Positions 1-9,024 of a stretch of DNA of 64,000 nt are shown here, in pieces. The stretch comes from Alphaproteobacteria bacterium. GTDB taxonomy: Bacteria; Pseudomonadota; Alphaproteobacteria; Thalassobaculales; Thalassobaculaceae. Where the stretch lies: NCBI GenBank assembly GCA_024742605.1, contig JANSYC010000006.1, positions 29,533 through 93,532 of the forward strand, given 5' to 3'. A program made the position numbers and the translations under genes. Below the pieces are notes generated by a model. It was given only the letters and a program-made list of their open reading frames with translations, did no database searches and was not told the origin of the DNA. Every line of letters starts with the position of its first letter. The first letter of the stretch is position 1.

Positions 1-1964
1 GTCCACTCCAGATCCCGCTCAGGCGGGCTGTCGGAGAGCATGAACAGCCGTGCGGTGTCGGCGCCGTAGGCCGCGATGATGCCGGCCGGATCAATCACGT
101 TCCGCTTCGATTTCGACATCTTCTCGATCCGGCCGCCGGTGACCGGCAGCCCGCCCTCGACCGTGACCAGCGCGCCGTCCTCGGTGCGGGTCACCTCCTC
201 GGGGAACAGCCATTTGCCGTCGGGACCCTTGAAGGTCTCATGGCAGACCATGCCCTGGGTGATCAGGCCGGCGAACGGCTCGCTGACGCCAAGATACCCG
301 CAGTGCTTGAGGGCGCGGGTGAAGAACCGGGCATAGAGCAGATGCAGAACCGCATGCTCGACCCCCCCGATATACTGATCGACCTGCATCCAGTAATCGA
401 CCGCCTCGCGCCCGAAGGCCGTGTCCGCCTTGGGATCGCAGAAGCGCAGGAAATACCAGGAGGATTCGAAGAAGGTGTCGAAGGTGTCGGTTTCCCGCGT
501 GGCGGCCCCGCCGCAGCCCGGACAGGTGGTGTCCTTCCAGGTCGGATGGCGGGCGATCGGGTTGCCGGGTTCGTCGAAATCGATGTCCTCCGGCAATTGC
601 ACCGGCAGCTGATCCTCCGGAACCGGCATCGGCCCGCAGCTCGGGCAATGGATCACCGGGATCGGACAGCCCCAATAGCGCTGGCGGGAGACGCCCCAGT
701 CCCGCAGCCGGTAGGTGGTGGTGCGCTCGCCCAGACCCTGATCCTGCAGCCGGCCCGCGACCTCGGATTTCGCCGCCTCGATCTCCATGCCGTCCAGGAA
801 ATCGGAATTGAAGATGGTGCCGGGGCCGGTATAGGCCTCGGTGCCGATCTCGACGCCCGCCGGATCGGCCTTCGGCGGCAGCACCACCGGCAGCACCGGA
901 AGATTCATCTTGCGCGCGAAGTCCAGATCCCGCTGGTCATGGGCCGGACAGCCGAACACCGCGCCGGTGCCGTAATCCATCAGCACGAAGTTGGCGACGT
1001 AGATCGGCAGGGTCAGGCCCGCGACGAAGGGATGCCTGACCGACAGGTCGGTCCGGAAGCCCTTCTTCTCGGCGGTCTCGATGGCGGCCTCGCTGGTGCC
1101 GCTGCGGTTGCAGTCGGCGATGAAGGCGGTGAGGTCGGGATTGCCGTCCGCCAGTTCGGCGGCCAGCGGATGGTTCGGCGAGATCGCGCAGAAGCTGGCG
1201 CCGAAGATGGTGTCCGGTCGGGTTGTGAAGACCTCGAGCCGGTCGGCGCGCCCCTCGATCTCGAAGCGGATATGGGCGCCTTCCGACTTGCCGATCCAGT
1301 TCCGCTGCATCAGGCGGACCTTGTCCGGCCAGCGGTCCAGATCGGTCTCGATGGCGTCGAGCAGCTCTTCGGCGAAATCGGTGATCTTCAGGAACCACTG
1401 GGACAGCTTGCGCTTCTCGACCAGGGCGCCGGAGCGCCAGCCGCGGCCGTCGATCACCTGCTCGTTCGCGAGCACGGTGTTCTCGACCGGATCCCAGTTG
1501 ACCCAGCTCTCCTTGCGGTAGGCGAGCCCCGCCTTCAGGAAATCCAGAAAAATCTTCTGTTCGTGGCGGTAATAGGAGGGGTCGCAGGTCGCGACTTCCC
1601 GGCGCCAATCGTAGCTGAGTCCGATCGACTTCAGCTGGACCTTCATCGCCTCGACGTTCTCGTGAGTCCATTTATGGGGGTGGACCTTGCGTTCGATCGC
1701 GGCGTTCTCCGCCGGCAGGCCGAAGGCGTCCCAGCCCATCGGATGCAGCACATTGAACCCCTGCGCCGCCTTGTAGCGCGCCACCACGTCGCCCAGCGTG
1801 TAGTTCCGCACGTGACCCATGTGAATCCGCCCCGAGGGGTACGGGAACATCTCCAGCACGTAGTACTTCTTCTTCGTGGGGTCGACATCGACCTCGAAGC
1901 TGCCGGCCTCCGCCCAGGCGGATTGCCACCGGGCTTCGCTTTCCTTCACGTTATATCTCGACAT
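1..1964 (-). CDS. leuS: Leucyl-tRNA synthetase (3' end outside window)
   Basis: Cytosolic class Ia aminoacyl-tRNA synthetase that charges tRNA-Leu. About 654 codons are visible, reading leftward off the window; the family is usually 850-880 aa, so the anticodon-binding C-terminus is missing here. The ATG at 1964 gives [14 protein letters not shown], followed by the class I HIGH-type signature HMGH at residues 48-51. The second signature, KMSKS, is encoded at 108-122 on the minus strand and is followed by the typical LeuRS segment [11 protein letters not shown]. The region between them corresponds to the CP1 editing domain. The gene lies 63 bp behind the DUF3576 lipoprotein gene and is probably co-transcribed with it. 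In alphaproteobacteria this pair is commonly followed by lptE and holA, which would lie just off the left edge (inference). Confidence 0.97.
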   Translation of the reverse strand, partial: MSRYNVKESEARWQSAWAEAGSFEVDVDPTKKKYYVLEMFPYPSGRIHMGHVRNYTLGDVVARYKAAQGFNVLHPMGWDAFGLPAENAAIERKVHPHKWTHENVEAMKVQLKSIGLSYDWRREVATCDPSYYRHEQKIFLDFLKAGLAYRKESWVNWDPVENTVLANEQVIDGRGWRSGALVEKRKLSQWFLKITDFAEELLDAIETDLDRWPDKVRLMQRNWIGKSEGAHIRFEIEGRADRLEVFTTRPDTIFGASFCAISPNHPLAAELADGNPDLTAFIADCNRSGTSEAAIETAEKKGFRTDLSVRHPFVAGLTLPIYVANFVLMDYGTGAVFGCPAHDQRDLDFARKMNLPVLPVVLPPKADPAGVEIGTEAYTGPGTIFNSDFLDGMEIEAAKSEVAGRLQDQGLGERTTTYRLRDWGVSRQRYWGCPIPVIHCPSCGPMPVPEDQLPVQLPEDIDFDEPGNPIARHPTWKDTTCPGCGGAATRETDTFDTFFESSWYFLRFCDPKADTAFGREAVDYWMQVDQYIGGVEHAVLHLLYARFFTRALKHCGYLGVSEPFAGLITQGMVCHETFKGPDGKWLFPEEVTRTEDGALVTVEGGLPVTGGRIEKMSKSKRNVIDPAGIIAAYGADTARLFMLSDSPPERDLEW

Positions 1965-2027
1965 GGCCGTTTCGCCGCCGCTTCCGTCCTGAGTGTTGTG
2001 CTTGAACCCGGCACCCGGCCGGATCGA

Positions 2028-2594
2028 CTACTGACCCGAGGTCTGCTGTATCCGGATCTGTCGGGCCCGCGTCAGGATCACGTCCTCGAGATCCTTGCCC
2101 ATGGCCTCGTCGGCGCGCGCATCGACCCAGCCATCCGTCCCCGTCTTCTGCTGCCGGAACACGTTTGCCCGGATGCCGTCGGAGCGCAGCGCCCGGTCCA
2201 GGATATAGACCGTGATCTTGAAGCGCTCATTCGGGCTTTCCGACGGATTGTACCAGTCGGTGATGATCACCCCGCCGAACGGATCCGCCGACGCCAGCGG
2301 CATGAAGGCCAGCGTGTCGAGCGAGGCCCGCCACAGGAAGGCGTTCACGGCGATGCCCGACCCCTGACCCGGATTGCTCGGCTCTCCCAGGGAGAACAGC
2401 TCGAAGCCGTCATCGCCCAGCAGGCTCTCCTGCTTCTCGTAGGTCGGCAGCCCGCCCGGTCCCGAGGTCGGATATTCGTATTCAACCGGAAGGTCCGACC
2501 CGCAGCCGGCGAGGCCGACCGTGGCGAGCAGCATCAGGCCCGCCGCCGGTCCGCGCCGAATCCGCGCCCAAGAGGTATCCGTGATCTGAGTCAT
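2028..2594 (-). CDS. DUF3576 domain lipoprotein
   Basis: Predicted 188-aa envelope lipoprotein of unknown function. The N-terminus has basic residues, a hydrophobic stretch (GLMLLATVGLAGC) and an LAGC lipobox, so it should be lipid-modified. The rest (for example ITDWYNPSESPNERFKITVYIL) matches my recollection of the DUF3576 family, which sits next to leuS in many alphaproteobacteria. I chose the ATG at 2594 because an AAAGGTGG stretch lies about 10 nt upstream and the signal peptide then starts at a normal distance; an ATG at 2654 would add a 20-residue extension without a clear ribosome site. It is first in the leuS transcript, which suggests an envelope-assembly role together with LptE (inference). 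Confidence 0.85.
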   Translation of the reverse strand: MTQITDTSWARIRRGPAAGLMLLATVGLAGCGSDLPVEYEYPTSGPGGLPTYEKQESLLGDDGFELFSLGEPSNPGQGSGIAVNAFLWRASLDTLAFMPLASADPFGGVIITDWYNPSESPNERFKITVYILDRALRSDGIRANVFRQQKTGTDGWVDARADEAMGKDLEDVILTRARQIRIQQTSGQ

Positions 2595-2968
2595 TGACGC
2601 ACCACCACCTTTTAATAGAGCCCTTGTATTAACTGCGGCGCGGAGCCTGCGCAATCATCGAAGCAGGTCCGCAGCCGGAGGCGCGCGCCACTGTCGGGGA
2701 TTTCAGACCGTCCGCCCGGGGTGGAACGGCAGGCCCGCGGCCCGGTCCGGAGTCCAAATCGAGATCTCAAAACGGGCCGCCCTGCCTTGTTGTGGCATTT
2801 TCGTCACATTGAGACAGTTTTGCACCGAACATCGGCTTGGTTTTGTTGACGCGTCAGACCGGTAGGCATAGCAATACCGCCGACGCGATGGTCAAGACAC
2901 TTCGGCAAGACGTCGTTTCTCGGGCCACGCGTGCCCGGATAACACCTCGAACTCGGGAGAATGGGGAA
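2595..2968. other. Divergent promoter region between lipoprotein and porin genes
   Basis: About 370 bp without a convincing gene. It must hold the start signals for the leftward DUF3576-leuS unit and for the rightward porin gene. A candidate porin promoter is listed separately. A short inverted pair, CGGTA/TACCG at about 2860-2878, overlaps that candidate. No other structure was seen. Confidence 0.5.
2846..2874 (+). promoter_or_regulatory. Candidate sigma-70-type promoter of the porin gene
   Basis: TTGACG at 2846-2851 is followed after 17 nt by TAGCAA at 2869-2874. The -35 match is good and the -10 match is partial. It would give an untranslated leader of roughly 90 nt before the porin ATG at 2969. 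Recognised by eye only. Confidence 0.3.
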
Positions 2969-4072
2969 ATGAAGAAGGTTCTTCTCGGCTCGACGGCCCT
3001 CGTGGCCGCGGGCGTGATGGCAACCGCACCTGCTTCGGCCGCTGAGAAGCTGTCGGCTAAGGTTGGCGGTTACATGGAGCAGTGGGTTGGTTACACCTCT
3101 GTTGACGACGACAACGCAGCTGCTGGCGATACCAGCGGTTTCGACGTCAAGTCCGACTCCGAAATTCACTTCAAGGGCGCGACTGTTCTCGATAACGGCA
3201 TCGAGTTCGGTATCAACGTTCAGCTTGAAGCCAACAGCAACAGCGGCGATCAGATCGACGAATCCTACCTGATCGTTAAGGGTTCCTTCGGTGAGATCAA
3301 CATCGGTTCCGAGAACTCGGCGATGTACAAGATGCACTATGCACCGAGCGAGTTCGGCATCGGCATCAACTCCGGTGACCAGTCCGACTGGACCCTGGGT
3401 TCGGGTTCCTCGATCTCGTCCTCGGGCACGTTCCGCGGTCCGTTCGGTTCGACCTATGTTGAGCCGGCTCGTGCCAACGACAGCGAAAAGATCACCTACT
3501 ACACCCCGCGCGTCGCTGGGTTCCAGGTCGGTGCATCCTACTCGCCCGACACCAATCAGGACAGCAACTCGCTGACCGACAGCGATTCCGCTCTGACCAG
3601 CGGTGTCATGTTCGGTGCTAACTACGTCAACAACTTCGGTGGTTTCGACGTGGCACTGTCCGGTGGCTACGGTACCTTCTTGGACTCCCCGTCGGGTTCC
3701 AACGAGCCGGAAGCCTACTCGGCAGGCATCAAACTGGGTTACGCTGGCTTCGGCATCGGCGCATCCTGGGCTCGCTTCGATGACTCGGGCGCCAACGATG
3801 GCGACGCCTACAACCTGGGTGTGTCTTACTCGACCGGCCCGTTCGGTGTCAGCCTGAGCTACCTCAACGGCGAGCGTGAAGGCTCCGGTGCAGCCACTGC
3901 CAGTGGTTCGCAGGCCGAGCAGGACACGTTCATGCTGTCCGGCAAGTACGCGCTGGGCCCGGGTGTGACCGCTGCTGCTACTCTGGGTCACTCCGAGTAC
4001 ACCAGCTCGACCGCCGGCGTGTCCGACGTGGAAGCTACCTACTTCGTGACCGGTATTCGCCTGAGCTTCTAA
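2969..4072 (+). CDS. Gram-negative porin (outer-membrane beta-barrel)
   Basis: A 367-aa outer-membrane porin of the alphaproteobacterial general-diffusion type (Porin_4-like). The ATG at 2969 follows GGGAGAATGGGGAA and gives a clear signal peptide, MKKVLLGSTALVAAG..., cut after APASA. The mature part opens with KVGGYMEQWVGY, is rich in Gly, Ser, Asp and aromatic residues in alternating-strand patterns, and ends in the typical C-terminal strand with a terminal Phe (GIRLSF). Codon use differs from all neighbours: many GGT, GCT, GTT and AAC codons, as in very highly expressed genes. A strong hairpin terminator at 4106-4133 isolates it as a single-gene unit. Substrate specificity cannot be read from the sequence. 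Confidence 0.93.
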   Translation: MKKVLLGSTALVAAGVMATAPASAAEKLSAKVGGYMEQWVGYTSVDDDNAAAGDTSGFDVKSDSEIHFKGATVLDNGIEFGINVQLEANSNSGDQIDESYLIVKGSFGEINIGSENSAMYKMHYAPSEFGIGINSGDQSDWTLGSGSSISSSGTFRGPFGSTYVEPARANDSEKITYYTPRVAGFQVGASYSPDTNQDSNSLTDSDSALTSGVMFGANYVNNFGGFDVALSGGYGTFLDSPSGSNEPEAYSAGIKLGYAGFGIGASWARFDDSGANDGDAYNLGVSYSTGPFGVSLSYLNGEREGSGAATASGSQAEQDTFMLSGKYALGPGVTAAATLGHSEYTSSTAGVSDVEATYFVTGIRLSF

Positions 4073-4105
4073 GCTCGGACGGTTTCCGATCCGACTATCG
4101 GGGAA

Positions 4106-4133
4106 GGGGCTGCCCATTCGGGCGGCCCCTTTT
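4106..4133 (+). terminator. Rho-independent terminator of the porin gene
   Basis: A 10-bp stem (4106-4115 with 4120-4129, one G-T wobble), a 4-nt loop ATTC, then TTTT. It lies 34 bp after the porin stop codon. Confidence 0.9.
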
Positions 4134-4264
4134 CCTGTTGCGGGCCCGGTTTTCCATGGGCGGCCCGGAGGTCTTCCGTGGGCCCGCTCCGCGGCCCTTT
4201 TCTTTCGACGGACAGGCTGCTACTCCAGCTTTCAGAACATGCGGACCTATCATGGGAGCACAGG

Positions 4265-5458
4265 ATGGAAGTCGGCTTCGAGGCGCTGGCGAAAAAGATC
4301 GACCGGGCGACCTTTCTGCGGGACCATTTCGATAAGGCGCCCTATGTCGAGCAGGGCGCGGTCTCGAACGTGGAGGCGCTGTTCTCCTGGGCCAAGATGA
4401 ACGATCTGCTGGAGCGTCCCAAGCTTTGGGACGGCCGGTCGATGGAAATGGCCCTCAATCACAAGATGCTGCGTCCGGCCGACTACATGCGGCCGGGGAT
4501 CGGGCGCACAGGCGACCAGATCATGCGGCCGGATCGCGGCAAGATCACCCATTTCCTGCGGCAAGGGGCGACGATCGTCCTGGACTTCCTGGAAGGCATC
4601 GATCCCGAGATCGCCGCCCTGACCCGCTGCATCGAGCGCCTGACCGGCACCAACACCTCCTGCAACGTGTTCTGTTCGTGGAAGGCGGTGCCGGGCTACG
4701 GCAGCCATTTCGACACGATGGACGTGTTCGCCGTCCAGATCGAAGGCGAGAAGACCTGGAATCTCTACGACGGCCGGTTTCCCGAAGCCACCTCCGTTCC
4801 CGGCCTGCGCAGCAATGACTTCAGCCCCGAGAAGCTCAACGAGATGCGCGGTTCGGTGGTCCGGACGGTGACCATGCGCCCCGGCGATCTGCTGTACATC
4901 CCCCGGGGCGTGTTTCACGACGCCTTGGCGACGGATCAGGCGTCTCTGCACCTGTCCTTCGGCGCCACCCATTCGGTCGGGTTCACGGTTGTGCAGATGC
5001 TGGGGGCCGAACTGCAGCGCGATCCCTATTTCCGGCGGAAGATCCCGCATTTCGAGGACCGCGCCGAGCTGGACGTCTATCTCAAGGGGATCGGGCAGGC
5101 GCTCAACGCGGCCCTGGCGGACCCGAAATTCGGCGACTTCCTGGTCGGCTACCTGAAGGACCGGGCGTTCGAGAAGGTGATGGGCTATCGGTTCCCGGAC
5201 CGCAGTTCCGACCAGTACTTCTTCGTCACCCGGCATATGCCGACCCTGTCCGAGGAGGGTGGGAGGCTTGTCGTCGCGGCCCGCGACGGGCGGATTCCCC
5301 TGGATCCCGCCGATGCGGCGATGGTCTCCTGGATCCTGGAGCGCGAGGCCTTCTGGCTGTCCGAGCTGTCGGCGGCCCATGGCGGGCGCGGTCCGGCGGG
5401 CGAGGCGGCGCTGAAGGCGCTGGTCGCCGGGCACGTTCTGTACCCGGTTCAGGTCTGA
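4265..5458 (+). CDS. JmjC/cupin_4-type Fe(II)/2-oxoglutarate oxygenase
   Basis: A 397-aa cytosolic protein with the double-stranded beta-helix of the JmjC/cupin_4 family, which includes the bacterial ribosomal-protein hydroxylase RoxA/YcfD. The iron facial triad is visible: H148 and D150 in GSHFDTMDVF and H218 in PRGVFHDA. VQIEGEKTWNLYD is the usual strand after the HxD motif, and about 180 residues follow the barrel as a C-terminal helical/winged region, as in RoxA-type enzymes. The ATG at 4265 has GGGAG 6 nt upstream; an upstream ATG at 4178 lacks a site. It starts an operon with two sulfotransferases (17-bp gap to the next gene), so its target may be a peptide or protein that is also sulfated. 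The substrate is unknown; ribosomal protein hydroxylation is the alternative. Confidence 0.85.
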   Translation: MEVGFEALAKKIDRATFLRDHFDKAPYVEQGAVSNVEALFSWAKMNDLLERPKLWDGRSMEMALNHKMLRPADYMRPGIGRTGDQIMRPDRGKITHFLRQGATIVLDFLEGIDPEIAALTRCIERLTGTNTSCNVFCSWKAVPGYGSHFDTMDVFAVQIEGEKTWNLYDGRFPEATSVPGLRSNDFSPEKLNEMRGSVVRTVTMRPGDLLYIPRGVFHDALATDQASLHLSFGATHSVGFTVVQMLGAELQRDPYFRRKIPHFEDRAELDVYLKGIGQALNAALADPKFGDFLVGYLKDRAFEKVMGYRFPDRSSDQYFFVTRHMPTLSEEGGRLVVAARDGRIPLDPADAAMVSWILEREAFWLSELSAAHGGRGPAGEAALKALVAGHVLYPVQV

Positions 5459-5475
5459 GGGATGGCCGGCGGCTC

Positions 5476-6342
5476 ATGATGACACCCGACGCAGATATCA
5501 GAGGCGGCATCATGTGGCTCGCCTCCTACCCGAAATCCGGCAACACCTGGATGCGGGTGTTTCTGGAAAATCTGTTTCGGAACGAGCCGGAGCCGATCTC
5601 CATCAACGATTTCCGGGTCGCGCGCTATGGCGATGTGGAAGTGGCCATGTACGAGCACGTGACCGGCCGGCCGTTCTCCGAGCTGACCGACGACGATATC
5701 CACAGCCTGCGCTACGACTGCCAGAAGCTGCTGGCGCAGCGGCCCGAAAGCAGTTTCGTGAAGACCCACAACTGTATCGGCGACTACAACGACAAGCCCT
5801 TGATCTATCTGAACCTGACCGTCGGCGCGATCTACGTGGTGCGGAACGTCTTCGATGTGGCGGTCTCGGCCGCCCGGCATTTCGATGCCAGCATCGACGA
5901 CACGGTCGAAGGCCTGTGCCGGGAGGGCATGAACACCCCGACCACGGCAATGGCGGCCTTCCAGGTGCTGAACTCCTGGTCGACCCATTACCGGAGCTGG
6001 AATGAGGTTCCGGGTTTCGAGCCGTTGCTGGTGCGCTATGAGGACCTGCGGGCGAAGCCGCTGAAGACCTTCGGGAAGGTCACCAGATATCTCGGTCTGA
6101 ACACTGCCCCGGAGCGGATCAAGAGGGCGATCCGGTTCTCGAGCATCTCCGAGCTTCAGAAGCAGGAATCCAGGACCGGCTTCAAGGAGCGGGTGCGCGA
6201 GAACCAGAAATTCTTCCATTCCGGCGATGTGGGCGGCTGGCGCAAACATCTTGAGGCGCGGCATGTGGCCCGGCTGATCGAGGCGAACGGCGAGGTCCTG
6301 ACAAAGCTCGGCTATCTCAAGTCCGGCAAACCGGTCTTCTGA
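5476..6342 (+). CDS. PAPS-dependent sulfotransferase (Sulfotransfer_1 type)
   Basis: A 288-aa enzyme predicted to transfer sulfate from 3'-phosphoadenylyl sulfate to a hydroxyl or amine. The 5'-phosphosulfate-binding loop SYPKSGNTW is at residues 17-25, and the 3'-phosphate motif appears in IYVVRNVFDVAVSAARHF from about residue 119. A C-terminal FRSGDVGGWRKH-like segment (here FHSGDVGGWRKH) is typical of the family. The start is uncertain: ATGs at 5476 and 5479 have no good Shine-Dalgarno, whereas AGAGG lies 7 nt before an ATG at 5512. I keep 5476 because family members usually carry a Gly-Ile-Ile-Trp-like strand where GGIMW lies here. It is second in the oxygenase-sulfotransferase operon; the next gene starts 3 bp after its stop. 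Confidence 0.9.
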   Translation: MMTPDADIRGGIMWLASYPKSGNTWMRVFLENLFRNEPEPISINDFRVARYGDVEVAMYEHVTGRPFSELTDDDIHSLRYDCQKLLAQRPESSFVKTHNCIGDYNDKPLIYLNLTVGAIYVVRNVFDVAVSAARHFDASIDDTVEGLCREGMNTPTTAMAAFQVLNSWSTHYRSWNEVPGFEPLLVRYEDLRAKPLKTFGKVTRYLGLNTAPERIKRAIRFSSISELQKQESRTGFKERVRENQKFFHSGDVGGWRKHLEARHVARLIEANGEVLTKLGYLKSGKPVF

Positions 6343-6345
6343 TCC

Positions 6346-8316
6346 ATGGCCCGTTCCCCCGGCCCGAACGCGCGCGCCGTCCTGCAGCGGGCAGAACGCG
6401 CGGTTTCCGATCGGGATCCGCTGCCGGTGCGGGCCGACCACCGGATCTTGATCGGCTCCCGGGCGACGCCGGCACCGCTCCTCTACCGTCTGGGCATTCT
6501 GGAGGCCGAGGCGGGCCGTGCCGACCTGGCAGTATCCTTGATCGAGGCGGCCCGGCTGCGTGCGCCGGGCGATCCGAACATCCTCATCAATCTGGCCCAG
6601 ATCACCCTGGCGACCGGCGACGCGGCCCGCGCCATCGCGCTCCTGACCCCGCTTCCGGAGGAGCTGCGCCGGAACCCGGCGGTGGCGCGGATCGAGGGAA
6701 TCGCGCATGCGTCGGTCGGCGACCATGAGGCGGCGGTTCCCCGTCTGGATCTGGCCAGACGCGCCGCGCCCGACGATCCGGTTCTGCTGAACAATCTCGG
6801 GGTCTGTCTGCGCGCGCTCGGCCGCATGCGGGAGGCGGTCGCGGCCTTCGAGCGGGTGCGTGCCCCGGGCGTGGAGCTGCGGATCAACCTGTCGGGTCTG
6901 CTGATGCAGCTTGACCAGGCGGAACGGGCCCGGGCCGTTCTCGCGGACGGCCTGAGCGAGACGCCGGAGGCGGCCGCCCTGCACCGGCAGTTGGCGCTGG
7001 CGGCGCGGGCCCTGTCCCAACCGGTCCCGGCGGAGCGGGCGGCCCGCAGAGCGGTCCTTCTGGAGCCGGGGGTGGCGGCGCATGCCGCCGTGGTGGCCGA
7101 CCTGGCGGAGAACCGGGCCGATCTGGAACGCGCTCGGTCCTGGGTCGAGCGCGCGCTGAGTCTCGATCCAAGCACTACCTCTGGGCGTCTTCTAAAAGCC
7201 CGAATACTAAGGCGCTTGAAGAAGTCCGAGCAGGCGGTAGTGTTGGCGCGAAACTGGTTGGAGACGGAGTCGGAACCGGCCCGTCGGTACCCGTTGCTGT
7301 TCGAGCTGGGGCAGGCTCTGGACACGCTCAACCGACCGGCGGAGGCCTATGCAAGCTTTGCCGCGGCAAATGTGGCACAACGGGATGCCACGCCCGCGCG
7401 GATCGGAGACGCCGACCGGATCCTGGACCAGATCCGCGCCCTGGACGCCCTGCTCGACGGCGGCTGGCGGGCGCAACCGGACGGCATCGGCGAGAGACTG
7501 GTCGGTGCCGACGCGCCGGTCTTCCTCGTGGGCTTCCCGAGATCGGGCACCACCCTGCTGGATCAGGTCCTGGACGCCCATCCGGACATCACGGTGATCG
7601 AGGAGCGCCCGCTCATCCCCGAAACCATCGCGCGACTGGGGGAGTTCGGCAAGCACTACCCTGAGGGATTAGAGAGCCTTACGGGATCCGAGATCAAAAA
7701 CCTGCGGGATCATTACCTGGCGGCGCGGAACCGGCTGATCGATCCGTCCCCCGGGACCATCGTGATCGACAAGATGCCGTTGAATCTGGCGCATGCCGCG
7801 CTGATCAGACAGGTCTTCCCGGAAGCCCGGTTCATCCTGTCGCTGAGGGATCCCTGCGATGTGGTCCTGTCGTGTTTCATGCAGGCCTTCCAGCTGAACG
7901 ACTGGATGGCCGCCTTCCTCAGCCTGGACCGGGCGGCGGAGCTGTACGCAGCGGTTTTCGGCCATTGGGAGCGGGCCTGCGAAACCCTGACTCTGCCGCA
8001 TGTCCGGATTCGCTACGAGGATATGGTGGCCGATCTGGAAGCCGCGGTGACGCCGGTCCTCGGCTTTCTGGGCCTGCAGTGGCGCGTGGACCTGGCCCGG
8101 TTTCACGACCACGCCCGCACCAGGACCCGCCTGGCGACCCCCAGCGCCGGCCAGGTGACCCGCCCGATCTACACCGATGCGTTGGCGCGGTGGCGGCGGT
8201 ATGCTGAGATCGAGGGCGCGCCGATGCGGGCCGTTGCCGGGCGGCTGGCCGAGGAACGGCGCCGCTACGGATATCTTGAGGGACCGGACACATCACCGAA
8301 CGGGAGCGACGGATGA
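6346..8316 (+). CDS. TPR-repeat sulfotransferase (tyrosylprotein-sulfotransferase-like)
   Basis: A 656-aa two-part protein. Residues ~40-370 are TPR-like helical repeats (for example DPNILINLAQITLATGD, DDPVLLNNLGVCLRALGRM). Residues ~390-640 form a Sulfotransfer_3-type domain with the PAPS loop GFPRSGTTLLDQVL at 396-409, a catalytic-type Glu in VIEERPLI, and SLRDPCDVVLSCFMQ as the 3'-phosphate site. The C-terminal domain resembles tyrosylprotein sulfotransferases, and the TPR half is likely to hold a protein or peptide substrate (inference). The gene begins 3 bp after the previous sulfotransferase and its stop overlaps the next ATG. About 7190-7210 contains a few A/T-rich codons unlike the rest, but the frame is intact. 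Confidence 0.9.
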   Translation: MARSPGPNARAVLQRAERAVSDRDPLPVRADHRILIGSRATPAPLLYRLGILEAEAGRADLAVSLIEAARLRAPGDPNILINLAQITLATGDAARAIALLTPLPEELRRNPAVARIEGIAHASVGDHEAAVPRLDLARRAAPDDPVLLNNLGVCLRALGRMREAVAAFERVRAPGVELRINLSGLLMQLDQAERARAVLADGLSETPEAAALHRQLALAARALSQPVPAERAARRAVLLEPGVAAHAAVVADLAENRADLERARSWVERALSLDPSTTSGRLLKARILRRLKKSEQAVVLARNWLETESEPARRYPLLFELGQALDTLNRPAEAYASFAAANVAQRDATPARIGDADRILDQIRALDALLDGGWRAQPDGIGERLVGADAPVFLVGFPRSGTTLLDQVLDAHPDITVIEERPLIPETIARLGEFGKHYPEGLESLTGSEIKNLRDHYLAARNRLIDPSPGTIVIDKMPLNLAHAALIRQVFPEARFILSLRDPCDVVLSCFMQAFQLNDWMAAFLSLDRAAELYAAVFGHWERACETLTLPHVRIRYEDMVADLEAAVTPVLGFLGLQWRVDLARFHDHARTRTRLATPSAGQVTRPIYTDALARWRRYAEIEGAPMRAVAGRLAEERRRYGYLEGPDTSPNGSDG

Positions 8317-8996
8317 GCGACCAGATGCCTGATATCGCGCGGAATCTTGCGGATGTGAAGGCCCGCATCGCGGCCGCCGCGGAACGGGTGGGGCGGCACG
8401 CCCGGGAGGTCGAGCTGATCGCCGTCGGCAAGGTGCAGCCCGACGAGCGGGTGGAGGCGGCGCTGCTGGCGGGGCAGCGGGTGTTCGGTGAGAACCGGGT
8501 GCAGGAGGCCAAGGGCAAGTGGCCCGGTTTCCGGGAGACGTTCGACGGGATCGAGCTGCATCTGATCGGGCCGCTGCAGACCAACAAGGTCGCCGAAGCG
8601 GTGGCGCTGTTCGACATCATCCAAACCGTGGACCGGCCGAAGCTGGCCCAGGCCCTGGCCAAGGAAATGGAGAAAACCGGTCGCCGGCCGGGCTGCCTGA
8701 TTCAGGTGAACACCGGCGAGGAAGACCAGAAAGCCGGCATTCTTCCGGCCGACGCGGACGCATTCATCCAAGAATGCCGAGCCGAATTTAATTTACCAAT
8801 CAGAGGGTTGATGTGTATTCCACCGGTCGATGACGAGCCGTCGCCGCATTTTGCGCTGCTCCGGGAGATGGCCCGGCGCCACGACCTTCCGGTTCTGAGC
8901 ATGGGCATGAGCGGGGATTACGAACTGGCCGTGGAACTGGGCGCGACCCATGTGCGGGTGGGGACCGCGATCTTCGGGGCGCGGGATTACGGCTGA
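8313..8996 (+). CDS. YggS/PROSC-type PLP-binding protein
   Basis: A 227-aa single-domain TIM-barrel protein of the YggS/PLPHP family, which binds pyridoxal 5'-phosphate and keeps vitamin B6 and amino-acid pools balanced without a known catalytic reaction. The PLP lysine is K40 in LIAVGKVQP (AVSKxxP in most homologues). Further family signatures are FGENRVQEAKGKW, HLIGPLQTNK, VNTGEEDQKAG, and SMGMSGDYELAVELGATHVRVGTAIFG at the C-terminus. It overlaps the upstream TPR-sulfotransferase by 4 bp (ATGA), so the two are translationally coupled. The pairing may be incidental. It converges with the next gene across 28 bp. Confidence 0.95.
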   Translation: MSDQMPDIARNLADVKARIAAAAERVGRHAREVELIAVGKVQPDERVEAALLAGQRVFGENRVQEAKGKWPGFRETFDGIELHLIGPLQTNKVAEAVALFDIIQTVDRPKLAQALAKEMEKTGRRPGCLIQVNTGEEDQKAGILPADADAFIQECRAEFNLPIRGLMCIPPVDDEPSPHFALLREMARRHDLPVLSMGMSGDYELAVELGATHVRVGTAIFGARDYG

Positions 8997-9024
8997 CCGA
9001 GCGCTCGGAGGTTCGGTGCCGAGG

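Noticed and set aside
2804..4117. A 437-codon frame opposite the porin gene
   Set aside because: The porin has a signal peptide, a terminal Phe strand and a terminator on the plus strand; the opposite frame has no domain.
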